A stretch of DNA of 43,030 nt from Oscillospiraceae bacterium (GTDB taxonomy: Bacteria > Bacillota > Clostridia > Oscillospirales > Ruminococcaceae), in contig JAFUOZ010000053.1 in NCBI GenBank assembly GCA_017481565.1, forward strand, positions 1 through 43,030, written 5' to 3'. Shown here piece by piece: positions 1-7,127 of this stretch. The translations under genes and the position numbers were made by a program. The number at the start of each line of letters is the position of its first letter. Position 1 is the stretch's first letter. The notes under the pieces are model-generated. The model did not search any database. It was not told the origin of the DNA and worked only from the letters and a program-made list of their open reading frames with translations.

Positions 1-145
1 CGTTCTTTGTTCTTTCGTTGAATTCCTTTGTGAATGCCATAATGTTTACACCGTGCTGATCGAGTGCGGGGCCAACAGGGGGGGCAGGTGTAGCCTTACC
101 TGCTGCGATCTGAAGCTTAATTAAGCCAACTACTTTCTGTGCCAT
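1..145 (-). CDS. rplK: 50S ribosomal protein L11, N-terminal part (runs off the left edge)
   Basis: Partial gene read from the ATG at 145 to the window edge, giving about 48 residues. The start [20 protein letters not shown], followed by the [19 protein letters not shown] stretch, is the typical L11 N-terminal domain, which contacts 23S rRNA and carries the proline-rich thiostrepton and elongation-factor region. A GGAGGTG ribosome site lies just upstream. It follows nusG by about 70 nt on the same strand, the usual clostridial order rpmG-secE-nusG-rplK, so it is probably co-transcribed. The C-terminal half lies outside the window. Confidence 0.97.
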   Translation of the reverse strand, partial: MAQKVVGLIKLQIAAGKATPAPPVGPALDQHGVNIMAFTKEFNERTKN

Positions 146-215
146 GACTGCACACCTCCATAAATCAGAATGACCGGCATAATCTGCCGCATTCGAGTCT
201 TTCGTTTTTTACCGA

Positions 216-746
216 TCAGAATTCGGACTTTACTACCTGTGTAAGCTCAAGGGTCGCAAGGGTCTCTCTGCCGAACATTGAAACCTGTACATCAACTGTC
301 ATTGACTCTGTGTCAATGGACTGTACAGTACCCATAAAGCCTTCCATAGGACCGGCGGAAATTTTTACGTTGTCGCCTACAGCGAAGTTTACCTCAACGG
401 TTTTTCCTCGTTCAACGCCAAGCTTAGCGACCTCTCTGTCTGTGAGAGGAACGGGCTTTGACCCGGGACCCACGAAGCCTGTAACGCCTCTTGTATTTCT
501 GACAACATACCACGAATCGTCTGTGAGGATCATCTTCACAAGAACATATCCGGGGAATACCTTATGCTCCACCTCATGCCACTTACCGCTTTCGGTCTGT
601 TCGTTAGCGGTTTCCGTCGGAACTATTACATCAGTAATAAGAGCATGAAGCTTACGGTTTTCGACAACCTTCAAGATCGTCTGTGCGACCTTATTCTCAT
701 ATCCCGAATAGGTGTGGATAACATACCATTTTGCTTCTTCTGACAT
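216..746 (-). CDS. nusG: Transcription termination/antitermination protein NusG
   Basis: 176 residues, the normal bacterial NusG length. The N-terminal NGN domain covers about residues 5-110 (it starts EEAKWYVIHTYSGYENKVA and has HKVFPGYVLVKM and TRGVTGFVG), and a C-terminal KOW domain follows (about 125-172, GDNVKISAGPMEGFMGTV). NusG binds RNA polymerase through NGN and ribosomal S10 or Rho through KOW, so it tunes pausing and transcription-translation coupling. The ATG at 746 has an AAAGGATG ribosome site. It sits between secE (40 nt upstream) and rplK. Nothing unusual is seen. Confidence 0.98.
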   Translation of the reverse strand: MSEEAKWYVIHTYSGYENKVAQTILKVVENRKLHALITDVIVPTETANEQTESGKWHEVEHKVFPGYVLVKMILTDDSWYVVRNTRGVTGFVGPGSKPVPLTDREVAKLGVERGKTVEVNFAVGDNVKISAGPMEGFMGTVQSIDTESMTVDVQVSMFGRETLATLELTQVVKSEF

Positions 747-786
747 TTTAGATCATCCTTTCATCTTTGCGGAATATGACGGTTTC

Positions 787-1086
787 TTAACCTACGAGCA
801 GCTTGAGCAGAGCGCTGAAACCTGTATCAAGACCCCATATTACCAGGGAGCATACGACCATTACCACAAGAACTACGCCTGTATTGTTGAATACAGTCTT
901 TCTTGAGGGCCATACGACCTTCTTGAATTCGCTTCTCAGCTCCTTGAAATATTTTACTATTCCGTTCTGCTTGTCCTTGGACTTGTTCTTATCCTTGGAC
1001 TTTGAGTTTACGATCTGCTCCGCCTTGGCTTCAGCCTTGGCAAGTGCAGAAGAAGTGTTCTTCCGGGCTTTCTTATTGTTAGCCAT
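787..1086 (-). CDS. secE: Preprotein translocase subunit SecE
   Basis: 99 residues with one C-terminal membrane helix (about 69-90) and the conserved amphipathic segment before it, including VVWPSRKTV at 57-65. This matches single-span SecE, which clamps SecY in the SecYEG channel. The first 42 residues are a Lys/Asp/Ser-rich extension (SKSKDKNKSKDKQ), longer than in most minimal SecE proteins and probably a disordered cytosolic tail. The ATG at 1086 follows rpmG by 19 nt with a GGAGGTG ribosome site, so the two are likely co-transcribed. Confidence 0.96.
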   Translation of the reverse strand: MANNKKARKNTSSALAKAEAKAEQIVNSKSKDKNKSKDKQNGIVKYFKELRSEFKKVVWPSRKTVFNNTGVVLVVMVVCSLVIWGLDTGFSALLKLLVG

Positions 1087-1105
1087 TTAAATGAAGCACC
1101 TCCGC

Positions 1106-1255
1106 TTACTTTGTTTCCTTGTGAACAGTATGCTTCTTGCAGAACTTGCAGTACTTATTCATTTCAAGTCTGTCAGGGTCATTCTTCTTGTTCTTCTTGG
1201 TGTTGTAGTTGCGCTGCTTGCATTCTGTACAAGCCAATGTTACCTTTACTCTCAT
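1106..1255 (-). CDS. rpmG: 50S ribosomal protein L33, zinc-binding type
   Basis: 49 residues starting [17 protein letters not shown]. The start at 1255 is chosen because AGGAGGTG lies directly upstream. The longer open frame to 1354 covers untranslated leader. Four cysteines in two CxxC pairs (CTEC near residue 9 and CKFC near 36) make this the C+ form that binds a structural zinc. It is the first gene of the rpmG-secE-nusG-rplK unit and lies about 150 nt downstream of a strong promoter. Confidence 0.97.
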   Translation of the reverse strand: MRVKVTLACTECKQRNYNTKKNKKNDPDRLEMNKYCKFCKKHTVHKETK

Positions 1256-1407
1256 ATCGGCACCTCCTGTTTTGCTTTTTTCAAGCGTTTCGTTTATTGG
1301 GATATAGATCCCTCTGCCTCCCTCTCTGAACTCCGTGAGGAGCTCGGCGGTCAATCAGCTGCGTTTAAAAAAGCGCAAAAAAATAGACCTCCATAAGAGG
1401 TAACTAC

Positions 1408-1437
1408 ATTATACCACACCTTAAACGCTTTTGTCAA
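1408..1437 (-). promoter_or_regulatory. Sigma-A promoter of the rpmG-secE-nusG-rplK operon
   Basis: On the minus strand a perfect TTGACA (1432-1437) and a perfect TATAAT (1408-1413) are 18 bp apart, with TGG just before the -10 (extended -10 form). It implies a start near 1400 and a leader of about 145 nt before rpmG. A small ACCTC/GAGGT hairpin (about 1388-1402) lies at the start of that leader. Confidence 0.88.
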
Positions 1438-1540
1438 GAGCTTTTTCCGATTTTTTTACACTATATTTTATAATACTCCTCTCCGATACTTTCCTTGCCG
1501 ACGGAGCATTGGGGAAAATATGATTTTTTCTGCACTTTTC

Positions 1541-1567
1541 ACAACTCTGTGCATATACACAGGTTGT
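1541..1567. other. Isolated 10-bp hairpin in the 1256-1834 intergenic gap
   Basis: ACAAC/GTTGT plus CTGTG/CACAG form a 10-bp stem with one bulged T (1546) and a 6-nt loop. No T-run follows on either strand, so it is not a typical terminator. The rest of 1440-1714 is AT-rich, and I see no convincing coding potential in it. The open frames there are degenerate. Confidence 0.35.
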
Positions 1568-1714
1568 ATTTGTATGATATAACGAAACTGTTTCGCCCCG
1601 ATAAAAAGTGTTCTCCGTACCTTTGTTGAAAATGTGCATAATATACCCTGAGATACCCATAAAAATTCTCTGCAAATGACAAATTGTTTCTCTTTTCTGA
1701 ACAAAAACGAAATT

Positions 1715-1744
1715 TTGCATTTTTCTTCCCTTTGGGTATATAAT
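1715..1744 (+). promoter_or_regulatory. Putative promoter of the ECF S-component gene
   Basis: TATAAT at 1739-1744 is perfect. The best -35 is TTGCAT at 1715-1720 with an 18-bp spacer, so the -35 is weak. The expected start (about 1751) falls directly before the structured leader at 1754-1808. Confidence 0.5.
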
Positions 1745-1753
1745 CGGTTTATC

Positions 1754-1808
1754 GGAGAAACAGGGAAACGCTGCACGGCATTGATCAGCAATTTTCCCTA
1801 CATTCTCC
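1754..1808 (+). promoter_or_regulatory. Compact nested stem-loop leader, candidate riboswitch-like element
   Basis: Three nested perfect stems occur in the predicted 5' leader: GGAGAA 1754-1759 with TTCTCC 1803-1808, AGGGAAA 1762-1768 with TTTCCCT 1793-1799, and GCTG 1770-1773 with CAGC 1786-1789. They are separated by small purine-rich asymmetric loops and capped by a 12-nt loop. The ribosome site (CGGAGG, from 1820) begins 12 nt after the last stem. The layout of conserved-looking internal loops next to a vitamin-type transporter gene resembles a ligand-binding leader. I could not match it to TPP, FMN, preQ1, cobalamin or THF elements. The RNA role is inferred. Confidence 0.45.
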
Positions 1809-1834
1809 AATTTGTGAAACGGAGGAAAATGTTT

Positions 1835-2452
1835 ATGGAAAATTCAATCAGAAGAAACGGCAGCGCACATAGCAGAGCACTTATGAGGGTAATCGCCGTA
1901 GGACTTATGGCGGCTCTTGTATATGCGGGAAATTATCTGCAGATAAAGATACCCAACGGCGTACTTATCACAAGAATACATTTCGGCAATTCCATGTGCC
2001 TTCTTGCAGGTCTGCTTTTCGGACCTGTCATCGGAGGACTTTCATCGGGAATAGGCGCAGCCATGTATGACCTGTTTGACCCTGTTTATATAGTATCCGC
2101 ACCCTATACCTTCATATCAAAGTTTGCAATGGGCTTTGCGGCAGGCGCACTGAACAGAGTATTTGCCAAAAAGCTGAACAGTACCGCTTCCGCATATATT
2201 TCTGCGGTCATCGGACAGATAGTGTATATCGTTTTCTACCTTGCAAAGAGCTATTATACCATTGCCATAGTAAAGGGTACTCCCGAAGCTGCGTGGACAG
2301 CTGTGGGAACAAATGCCATAACCTCGTCGGTAAATGCGGTGATAGCGGTAATAATTTCCGTACCTGTTGCATTTGCACTTAAAAAGGCGCTTAAAAATAC
2401 CGCAATGGGCAGACTTATGAACAGCGACAGCACAGAAACAAAATCTGCATAA
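1835..2452 (+). CDS. ECF transporter S component (substrate unknown)
   Basis: 205 residues, about six membrane helices, very few charges inside them. Motifs such as LLFGPVIGGLSSGIGAAMYDLFDP and SAPYTFISKFAMGFAAGAL are typical of energy-coupling-factor S components, which bind a vitamin or similar small molecule and dock onto a shared EcfA-EcfT module. No EcfA or EcfT gene is nearby, so it is probably a group II system using a module elsewhere. The start is placed at ATG 1835 (MENSIRRNG), 9 nt after CGGAGG. ATG 1829 is in frame but only 3 nt from it. A structured leader precedes it. The substrate cannot be read from the sequence. Confidence 0.85.
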   Translation: MENSIRRNGSAHSRALMRVIAVGLMAALVYAGNYLQIKIPNGVLITRIHFGNSMCLLAGLLFGPVIGGLSSGIGAAMYDLFDPVYIVSAPYTFISKFAMGFAAGALNRVFAKKLNSTASAYISAVIGQIVYIVFYLAKSYYTIAIVKGTPEAAWTAVGTNAITSSVNAVIAVIISVPVAFALKKALKNTAMGRLMNSDSTETKSA

Positions 2453-2462
2453 GTGATAAAAA

Positions 2463-2497
2463 TCAGCTCATGCCCGTTTTTTTACGGAGTATGAGCT
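2463..2497 (-). terminator. Terminator between convergent genes
   Basis: AGCTCAT...ATGAGCT arms (2465-2471 and 2491-2497) with an inner CCGT/ACGG stem. On the minus strand the stem is followed by GATTTTTATC, so it best serves the membrane-protein gene ending at 2499. It could also stop plus-strand transcription from the ECF gene. Confidence 0.75.
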
Positions 2498-2498
2498 G

Positions 2499-3041
2499 TT
2501 ATCTTTTCCGCAGATATGTTTTTCTGAACCAGTTTACATAAGCTCCCTCAAGCATTGCCAGAGTGATATCGTACATAACGAATACAGCATCGGCAAAGCC
2601 AAGGAGCTTTAAAACCAAATGGTCACCCAGAAATCCGAATTCATCTATCAGGTTATATACACCGAATACATTTATAATAAAGTAGTAGGCGGCTGAAATT
2701 GCAATGTTGAATATTATCAGCTTGATTATCCACCGAAGCAGCTTCATGCTGAATTTTTCGTTGATTATCCTGCGCAGTACGGGATAATATCCGAAGAACA
2801 TTATAAACAGTATGGACGCTTCCTTGTCGGGCGTGATGAACATGCTCAGAGCGGCGACTGCACCGTAGGTAAGCATAGCCCAGCCCGAATTTATCTCCAC
2901 CGCAACGATAACGAGCATTGCGCCTGCATATATGGGAATAGCCATGGCAAGCAGGGGAAAGACAGCTGTCAGGAACATTAGCAGCAGACAGAGAGAGGCG
3001 GTTATCCCACCCAATGCGATCTTATAGCTTATTTTTTTCAC
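2499..3041 (-). CDS. Polytopic membrane protein of unknown function
   Basis: 180 residues with about five or six hydrophobic segments. It opens MKKISYKIALGGITASLCLLL and has charged loops near residues 70-105. The GTG start at 3041 is supported by AGAGG 7 nt upstream. Size and overall pattern resemble small S-component-like or DUF2232-like membrane proteins, but no diagnostic motif is seen and I do not assign a function. It converges on the ECF S-component gene and is divergent from ddh. It has its own consensus promoter (3080-3108) and a terminator, so it is probably monocistronic. Confidence 0.85.
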   Translation of the reverse strand: MKKISYKIALGGITASLCLLLMFLTAVFPLLAMAIPIYAGAMLVIVAVEINSGWAMLTYGAVAALSMFITPDKEASILFIMFFGYYPVLRRIINEKFSMKLLRWIIKLIIFNIAISAAYYFIINVFGVYNLIDEFGFLGDHLVLKLLGFADAVFVMYDITLAMLEGAYVNWFRKTYLRKR

Positions 3042-3079
3042 TTGATAACCTCTTGGTATAATACATATTATTATAGTAT

Positions 3080-3108
3080 ATTATACAACATCTGATAGAT
3101 AATGTCAA
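3080..3108 (-). promoter_or_regulatory. Sigma-A promoter for the 2499-3041 membrane protein
   Basis: On the minus strand TTGACA (3103-3108) and TATAAT (3080-3085) are both perfect with a 17-bp spacer. The leader to the GTG start is about 30 nt. Confidence 0.88.
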
Positions 3109-3151
3109 TAATCCCTTGTTAAATATCATCAAATTATCAATTTGGCAGTAA

Positions 3152-3183
3152 TTTTGCAAGTTCACCGAGACAAACTTGCAAAA
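3152..3183. promoter_or_regulatory. 11-bp perfect inverted repeat upstream of ddh, putative operator
   Basis: TTTTGCAAGTT (3152-3162) and its exact complement AACTTGCAAAA (3173-3183) are separated by 10 bp. The repeat lies between the divergent promoters, 15 bp before the ddh -35 box. The position suits an activator or repressor site. Binding is inferred only from symmetry. Confidence 0.5.
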
Positions 3184-3198
3184 ATATCGTTTTTTCTA

Positions 3199-3227
3199 TT
3201 GACAAGTGAGAGATTATCTGCTAAAAT
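3199..3227 (+). promoter_or_regulatory. Sigma-A promoter of ddh
   Basis: TTGACA (3199-3204) and TAAAAT (3222-3227) with a 17-bp spacer. The predicted start near 3234 falls inside the downstream dyad. Confidence 0.82.
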
Positions 3228-3232
3228 AATAA

Positions 3233-3266
3233 TCAGATGATCTGACTGTACAATAAAGGTACAGTC
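3233..3266 (+). promoter_or_regulatory. Two adjacent dyads at the ddh transcription start and leader
   Basis: TCAGAT-G-ATCTGA (3233-3245) is a 13-bp palindrome at the expected start site. GACTGTAC (3244-3251) with GTACAGTC (3259-3266) is an 8-bp perfect inverted repeat with a 7-nt spacer just after it. Either could be an operator. The second could also be a leader hairpin. Confidence 0.4.
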
Positions 3267-3293
3267 CAACCAAATATGTAAGGAGAGCTTTTT

Positions 3294-4277
3294 ATGTCAA
3301 TAAGAATCGGTATTTACGGCTACGGCAATTTAGGCAGAGGAGTTGAATGTGCGGTAAAGCAGAGCGCAGATATGGAGCTTGCCGCAGTTTTTACAAGACG
3401 TGACCCTTCAACAGTGAAAACTCTTACGGGAGTTCAGGCTGTTAAAGCAGACGAAATATCACAGTGGAAGGATAAGCTTGACGTTGTTATTATCTGCGGC
3501 GGTTCGGCTACAGATCTTCCCGTACAGACCCCCATGCTTGCGGAGATGTTCAATGTTATCGACAGCTTTGATACACATGCAAGGATCCCCGAGCATTATG
3601 CAAAGGTCGATGAAGCTGCTAAAAAGGGCGGCAAGGTAGGAATTATTTCGGTAGGCTGGGATCCCGGTATGTTCTCCGTTATGAGACTTTACGGCAGTGC
3701 AGTACTCAGCAACGGTTCAGATTATACCTTCTGGGGAAAGGGCGTAAGTCAGGGTCATTCCGACGCTATCCGCAGAGTTGAGGGCGTAAAGGACGCAAAG
3801 CAGTATACCGTTCCCGTTGACAGTGCCGTTGAAGCGGTAAGAAGCGGCTCAAATCCCGAATTCACAACACGTCAGAAGCATACAAGAGAGTGCTTTGTTG
3901 TAGCGGAGGAGGGCGCAGACCTTGCAAGGATAGAATCCGAGATCGTGAATATGCCAAACTATTTCAGCGATTACGATACAACGGTGCATTTCATATCCGA
4001 GGAGGAGCTTAAGAGAGATCACAGCGGACTTCCTCACGGCGGCTTTGTTATCAGAACAGGCACAACAGGTCTGAACAACGAAAACAAGCACGTTATCGAA
4101 TACAGCCTTAAGCTTGATTCAAATCCCGAATTTACAGCAAGCGTGCTTACAGCATATGCAAGAGCGGCTGTAAGAATGAACAGCGAGGGCGCAAGCGGCT
4201 GCAAGACTGTATTTGATGTTCCCCCTGCATATATTTCCGCAGAAAGCGGCGAATATCTGAGAGCGCATCTTTTATAA
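3294..4277 (+). CDS. ddh: meso-Diaminopimelate dehydrogenase
   Basis: 327 residues, the normal length of NADP-dependent meso-DAP dehydrogenase. It converts tetrahydrodipicolinate, ammonia and NADPH to meso-diaminopimelate in one step, for peptidoglycan and lysine. The Rossmann motif GIYGYGNLGRG is at residues 6-16. Also seen are FTRRDP, ICGGSATDLP, the SVGWDPGMFSVMR substrate-loop stretch and the C-terminal HVIEYSLKLDSNPEFTASVL block. ATG 3294 follows AAGGAGAG. It has its own promoter, leader dyads and a strong terminator, so it is monocistronic. lysA, which uses its product, is also in the window (40 kb). Confidence 0.96.
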   Translation: MSIRIGIYGYGNLGRGVECAVKQSADMELAAVFTRRDPSTVKTLTGVQAVKADEISQWKDKLDVVIICGGSATDLPVQTPMLAEMFNVIDSFDTHARIPEHYAKVDEAAKKGGKVGIISVGWDPGMFSVMRLYGSAVLSNGSDYTFWGKGVSQGHSDAIRRVEGVKDAKQYTVPVDSAVEAVRSGSNPEFTTRQKHTRECFVVAEEGADLARIESEIVNMPNYFSDYDTTVHFISEEELKRDHSGLPHGGFVIRTGTTGLNNENKHVIEYSLKLDSNPEFTASVLTAYARAAVRMNSEGASGCKTVFDVPPAYISAESGEYLRAHLL

Positions 4278-4296
4278 TATTTTTATAAAATAAATT

Positions 4297-4344
4297 CCCC
4301 CTGTCCGTATTCCGAAAGGAACGGGACAAGGGGAGTTTTTTTGT
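4297..4344 (+). terminator. Rho-independent terminator of ddh
   Basis: A GC-rich hairpin (CCCCCTGTCCGT pairing with ACGGGACAAGGGG, one bulge) is followed by a run of seven T (about 4336-4342). It begins about 20 nt after the ddh stop. Confidence 0.88.
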
Positions 4345-4372
4345 TTATAAATAAGCAGTGGTCAGCGGTTCA

Positions 4373-5848
4373 TTAATAGTCGGATATGATTATATTGAAA
4401 TCTGATGCGTTTGATGAACGCCACTTTTCACATAATGAATCGGGTGTAACGCTCATAACTTCGTTATTATATCTTTTTCCGTAGGCAGATTTATTATAGA
4501 TCTCATAATAATTTCTTCCTGCATTTTCCATATTGAAAGTACCGTCTGCATTTACAGCTATGTTCTGAACATATGTAATTGCGAGATAAGTAATAGTTGT
4601 TTTTGTTCCGATATCCAGATCATCGCTGGTATCCCAACGGCTTTCTGTGAAAGCAGTTTTTTCTGCTGTCATCTGTATTTCCCAGATTACCAGGTGATTA
4701 TTCTTTGTGGATTTATCCTGTGGGTTTTTAGCTTTGAAATACATTTTTTTAACAGGAACATATTTAATTTCTTTTACTGTGTATTTATCGTCTGATAAAA
4801 CGTCTGTAAGCACATTTCTGCCAAGAATCATCGAGCCTACATAATAATCATTGTTTGCCATCTGAGATTCAAGCATAGCCTTGAATTCCTCATCAATAGA
4901 TGTAAAATCAACATTTTCATCACTGTCGGGATATTCCGAAACACCGCTTATAGCATATGTTTTTTCTTCCTGAGTAAATACGATACCGTTTTCTTCTGCC
5001 TTGCTTTCGCTGTATGAAATGGAAATATTTGCATTGTCACCGTTTGCATAGTACTTGTTTGAGCTGGAGAAGGAAACATTGTTTCTGACGAATTCGTGAC
5101 AGCCTGAAAGGTCATACTTGATTTTGGCATTGGGAGAAATTCCCTCATATTCAAGAACAAGACCCTCAAACGGATCAATGGATACGCCTTCTTCAACACC
5201 TGCAACAGTGATACTTGTTGTATCTGAGCCGAGAACATATCCCTCAGCAAGAAGAGCGGATTCGTTCTTTACAGATGCCTTGATTTCTATCGTATCGCCG
5301 TTTGCAACCCTTTTGTCCTCATCGTAGTCAAATTTTATGTTGCTTTTTACGATCTCGTCACAGCCTGAAAAATCAAGAGAATATTCAGCCTTGGGAGAGA
5401 AACCCTCATAATTTACGGAAATACCTGCAAAAGGATCAAGCGGCTTTGCTTCTTCAAGACCTGTTATCTTATGCTTGAAGTTGTCCTTTGTGAATACAAA
5501 GCCATATTTTTTCGCTGTGTCCTTGTCATAGATAACATCAACTTCAATAACATCGCCGTTTTCAAGATTTTCGGTTTTTTCGGATGTGATCTCAAATTTG
5601 ATCGTATCTGCAAAAAGAGCAGCCTTTACTTTATCAAATTCGTCAGCATTCTTATCCTGACATGCGGCAACGGCAAATTCAAGGTTGCTGTAATTATACT
5701 GCAGTGAAGCGGACGCATAACCCTCCGCACCCTTGATCTGTACCTCGCAGTAGTCCTCAGGATCAAGCTTTTCAGCTCCGCAGGCTGTCATGAAAGCACA
5801 CATTGCTACTGAAGCAGCACCTAAGGATATTATTCTTTTGATTTTCAT
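4373..5848 (-). CDS. Surface lipoprotein with three tandem beta-rich repeats
   Basis: 491 residues. A lipoprotein signal peptide ends at MTAC (Cys23). Residues about 28-303 hold three imperfect repeats of 80-110 residues, each built around a DPF-G-x-x-V-x-YEG-x-SP start, a D-x-SGC block, a NGD-x-IEI strand and a closing ITGLEE or VAGVEE. The first copy lacks the DPF start. A different C-terminal domain follows (about 315-491). The repeats look like small extracellular beta modules with one Cys each, perhaps binding cell-wall or peptide ligands. I do not recognise a named family. It has a ribosome site GGGGG before ATG 5848 and appears monocistronic. Confidence 0.85.
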   Translation of the reverse strand: MKIKRIISLGAASVAMCAFMTACGAEKLDPEDYCEVQIKGAEGYASASLQYNYSNLEFAVAACQDKNADEFDKVKAALFADTIKFEITSEKTENLENGDVIEVDVIYDKDTAKKYGFVFTKDNFKHKITGLEEAKPLDPFAGISVNYEGFSPKAEYSLDFSGCDEIVKSNIKFDYDEDKRVANGDTIEIKASVKNESALLAEGYVLGSDTTSITVAGVEEGVSIDPFEGLVLEYEGISPNAKIKYDLSGCHEFVRNNVSFSSSNKYYANGDNANISISYSESKAEENGIVFTQEEKTYAISGVSEYPDSDENVDFTSIDEEFKAMLESQMANNDYYVGSMILGRNVLTDVLSDDKYTVKEIKYVPVKKMYFKAKNPQDKSTKNNHLVIWEIQMTAEKTAFTESRWDTSDDLDIGTKTTITYLAITYVQNIAVNADGTFNMENAGRNYYEIYNKSAYGKRYNNEVMSVTPDSLCEKWRSSNASDFNIIISDY

Positions 5849-5892
5849 AGATTATCCCCCAATTTTTAATAATTTTTATAATGCTTATATAT

Positions 5893-5920
5893 ATTACACT
5901 ACTTTGTCGTATATTGTCAA
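5893..5920 (-). promoter_or_regulatory. Promoter of the repeat lipoprotein gene
   Basis: Minus-strand TTGACA (5915-5920) with TGTAAT (5893-5898), 16-bp spacer, about 45 bp upstream of the start codon. The remaining 5921-6030 stretch is very AT-rich with nothing recognisable. Confidence 0.65.
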
Positions 5921-6030
5921 TATCTGTCACATAACTTTGTATATATAAACAATAAATAATTATATTATATACATAATATGGTTGTTTGTAATAAAAAAAT
6001 GAAGGTGATCTTTATATCGTTTACATTATG

Positions 6031-6063
6031 AAAAAACCACCTCAGAAGCTTTCCGAGGTGGTT
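6031..6063 (-). terminator. Terminator of the AEC transporter gene
   Basis: AACCACCTC (6035-6043) and GAGGTGGTT (6055-6063) form a 9-bp perfect stem. On the minus strand it is followed by a run of six T. It starts 5 nt past the stop codon at 6068. Confidence 0.88.
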
Positions 6064-6067
6064 TATA

Positions 6068-6988
6068 TCATGCAAGCAGCATCATAACAGGAGTAGTAAC
6101 AACACATAAAAGTGTACTGAGCAGAACGGTATTTGCCGCCGTGTCCTGACCCTCGCCCAGAAGCTCGGTAAAGGTCAGCACCACTGCCGCTGTGGGAGTA
6201 CAGCTGAGTATAAACAGTGTTTTTGCCATGTTATCGTCAATGGGGAGGATAGCCGATAATCCCAGAACTATCAGGGGAAATACTATAAGCTTAAGCGCCG
6301 CCGTAAGATACTGTAATTTGCTTGTAAATACAGGCTTAATAGGAAGTGCCGCAAGTCTCATTCCTATGACTATCATGCACAGGGGAGTTGACATTCTGCC
6401 CATAAGGGTTATAGCATCGTTCAGCTTATCGGGCAGCTGTATACCCGATATCATCATTAAAAGTGAGATAGCTATTCCTATTGTTGCGGGATTTATGATT
6501 ATCTTTTTTATGCTGATGTATTTTTTATCCTGAGTTATGATGTATGAAGCGGCAGTCCAGCCGAGAATACTCATTCCCAGAAAGAATATATTTGAATATA
6601 CCACAGCCTCGGGATAATCGGGCATTACCGCTTCAAGAATGGGAACTCCCATAAAGGTACAGTTTCCGAAAGCGGCGGCGGCACAGCATACTCTGTACCG
6701 TGTGATACTGCGCACCCTTTTTGTCAGCAGATACATAAGAAACAGCACCGCAGACTGCAAAAGAAAGGTTATTATAAAGAAAACCGCCATATTTTTCAGT
6801 ATACCCTCGGAATATTCTACCTTGCCGAAGCAGTAGACTGTCAGACAGGGTTGGCATATATACATCAGAAGCTTTGCAAATGCAGGAATACTTTCCTTAT
6901 TTGTTGCTCCCGAACGGACAAGTACATATCCGGGAACAGCATACAGCAGCATTACCGCAACAGTGGAAAAGGTAATAAAAAAGGTCAT
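6068..6988 (-). CDS. AEC (auxin efflux carrier) family transporter
   Basis: 306 residues with about ten membrane helices in two blocks. The N-terminus (AVPGYVLVRSGATNKESIPAFAKLL) and the central AAAFGNCTFMGVPILEAV segment are typical of bacterial AEC permeases, the family of malate and other organic-anion carriers distantly related to plant PIN proteins. The substrate is not predictable. ATG 6988 is preceded by GGAGAAATTCAGA. A consensus promoter (7022-7050) and a terminator bracket it, so it is a single-gene unit. Confidence 0.9.
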   Translation of the reverse strand: MTFFITFSTVAVMLLYAVPGYVLVRSGATNKESIPAFAKLLMYICQPCLTVYCFGKVEYSEGILKNMAVFFIITFLLQSAVLFLMYLLTKRVRSITRYRVCCAAAAFGNCTFMGVPILEAVMPDYPEAVVYSNIFFLGMSILGWTAASYIITQDKKYISIKKIIINPATIGIAISLLMMISGIQLPDKLNDAITLMGRMSTPLCMIVIGMRLAALPIKPVFTSKLQYLTAALKLIVFPLIVLGLSAILPIDDNMAKTLFILSCTPTAAVVLTFTELLGEGQDTAANTVLLSTLLCVVTTPVMMLLA

Positions 6989-7021
6989 TCTGAATTTCTC
7001 CGATCAATTTTTTTCATGCGT

Positions 7022-7050
7022 ATTACATGATATCATAACCGTCTTGTCAA
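7022..7050 (-). promoter_or_regulatory. Promoter of the AEC transporter gene
   Basis: Minus-strand TTGACA (7045-7050) and TGTAAT (7022-7027), 17-bp spacer, about 35 bp upstream of the ATG. Confidence 0.78.
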
Positions 7051-7086
7051 GTCAATGTTTATTTTGTGAAAGAATTAATTTCCTGT

Positions 7087-7121
7087 AAAAAAAACAGCCG
7101 CACAAAAGGCTGTACGGCTGT
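7087..7121 (-). terminator. Terminator of the YopX-like gene
   Basis: ACAGCCG (7094-7100) and CGGCTGT (7115-7121) form the stem. On the minus strand it is followed by eight T residues (complement of 7087-7094). It lies 7 nt past the stop at 7128. Confidence 0.85.
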
Positions 7122-7127
7122 GAAATA

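Noticed and set aside
1754..1808. THF (folate) riboswitch for the ECF leader
   Set aside because: The closing stem looks similar, but the element is about half the length and lacks the conserved junction and the 3' CAUUGCAUCCGCUCC-type block.
1421..1810. Minus-strand open frames of 129 and 107 codons in the rpmG-ECF gap
   Set aside because: Composition is not protein-like (many Cys/His/Lys in disorder), they overlap each other in different frames, no ribosome site, and they cover the promoter and structured leader of the ECF gene.
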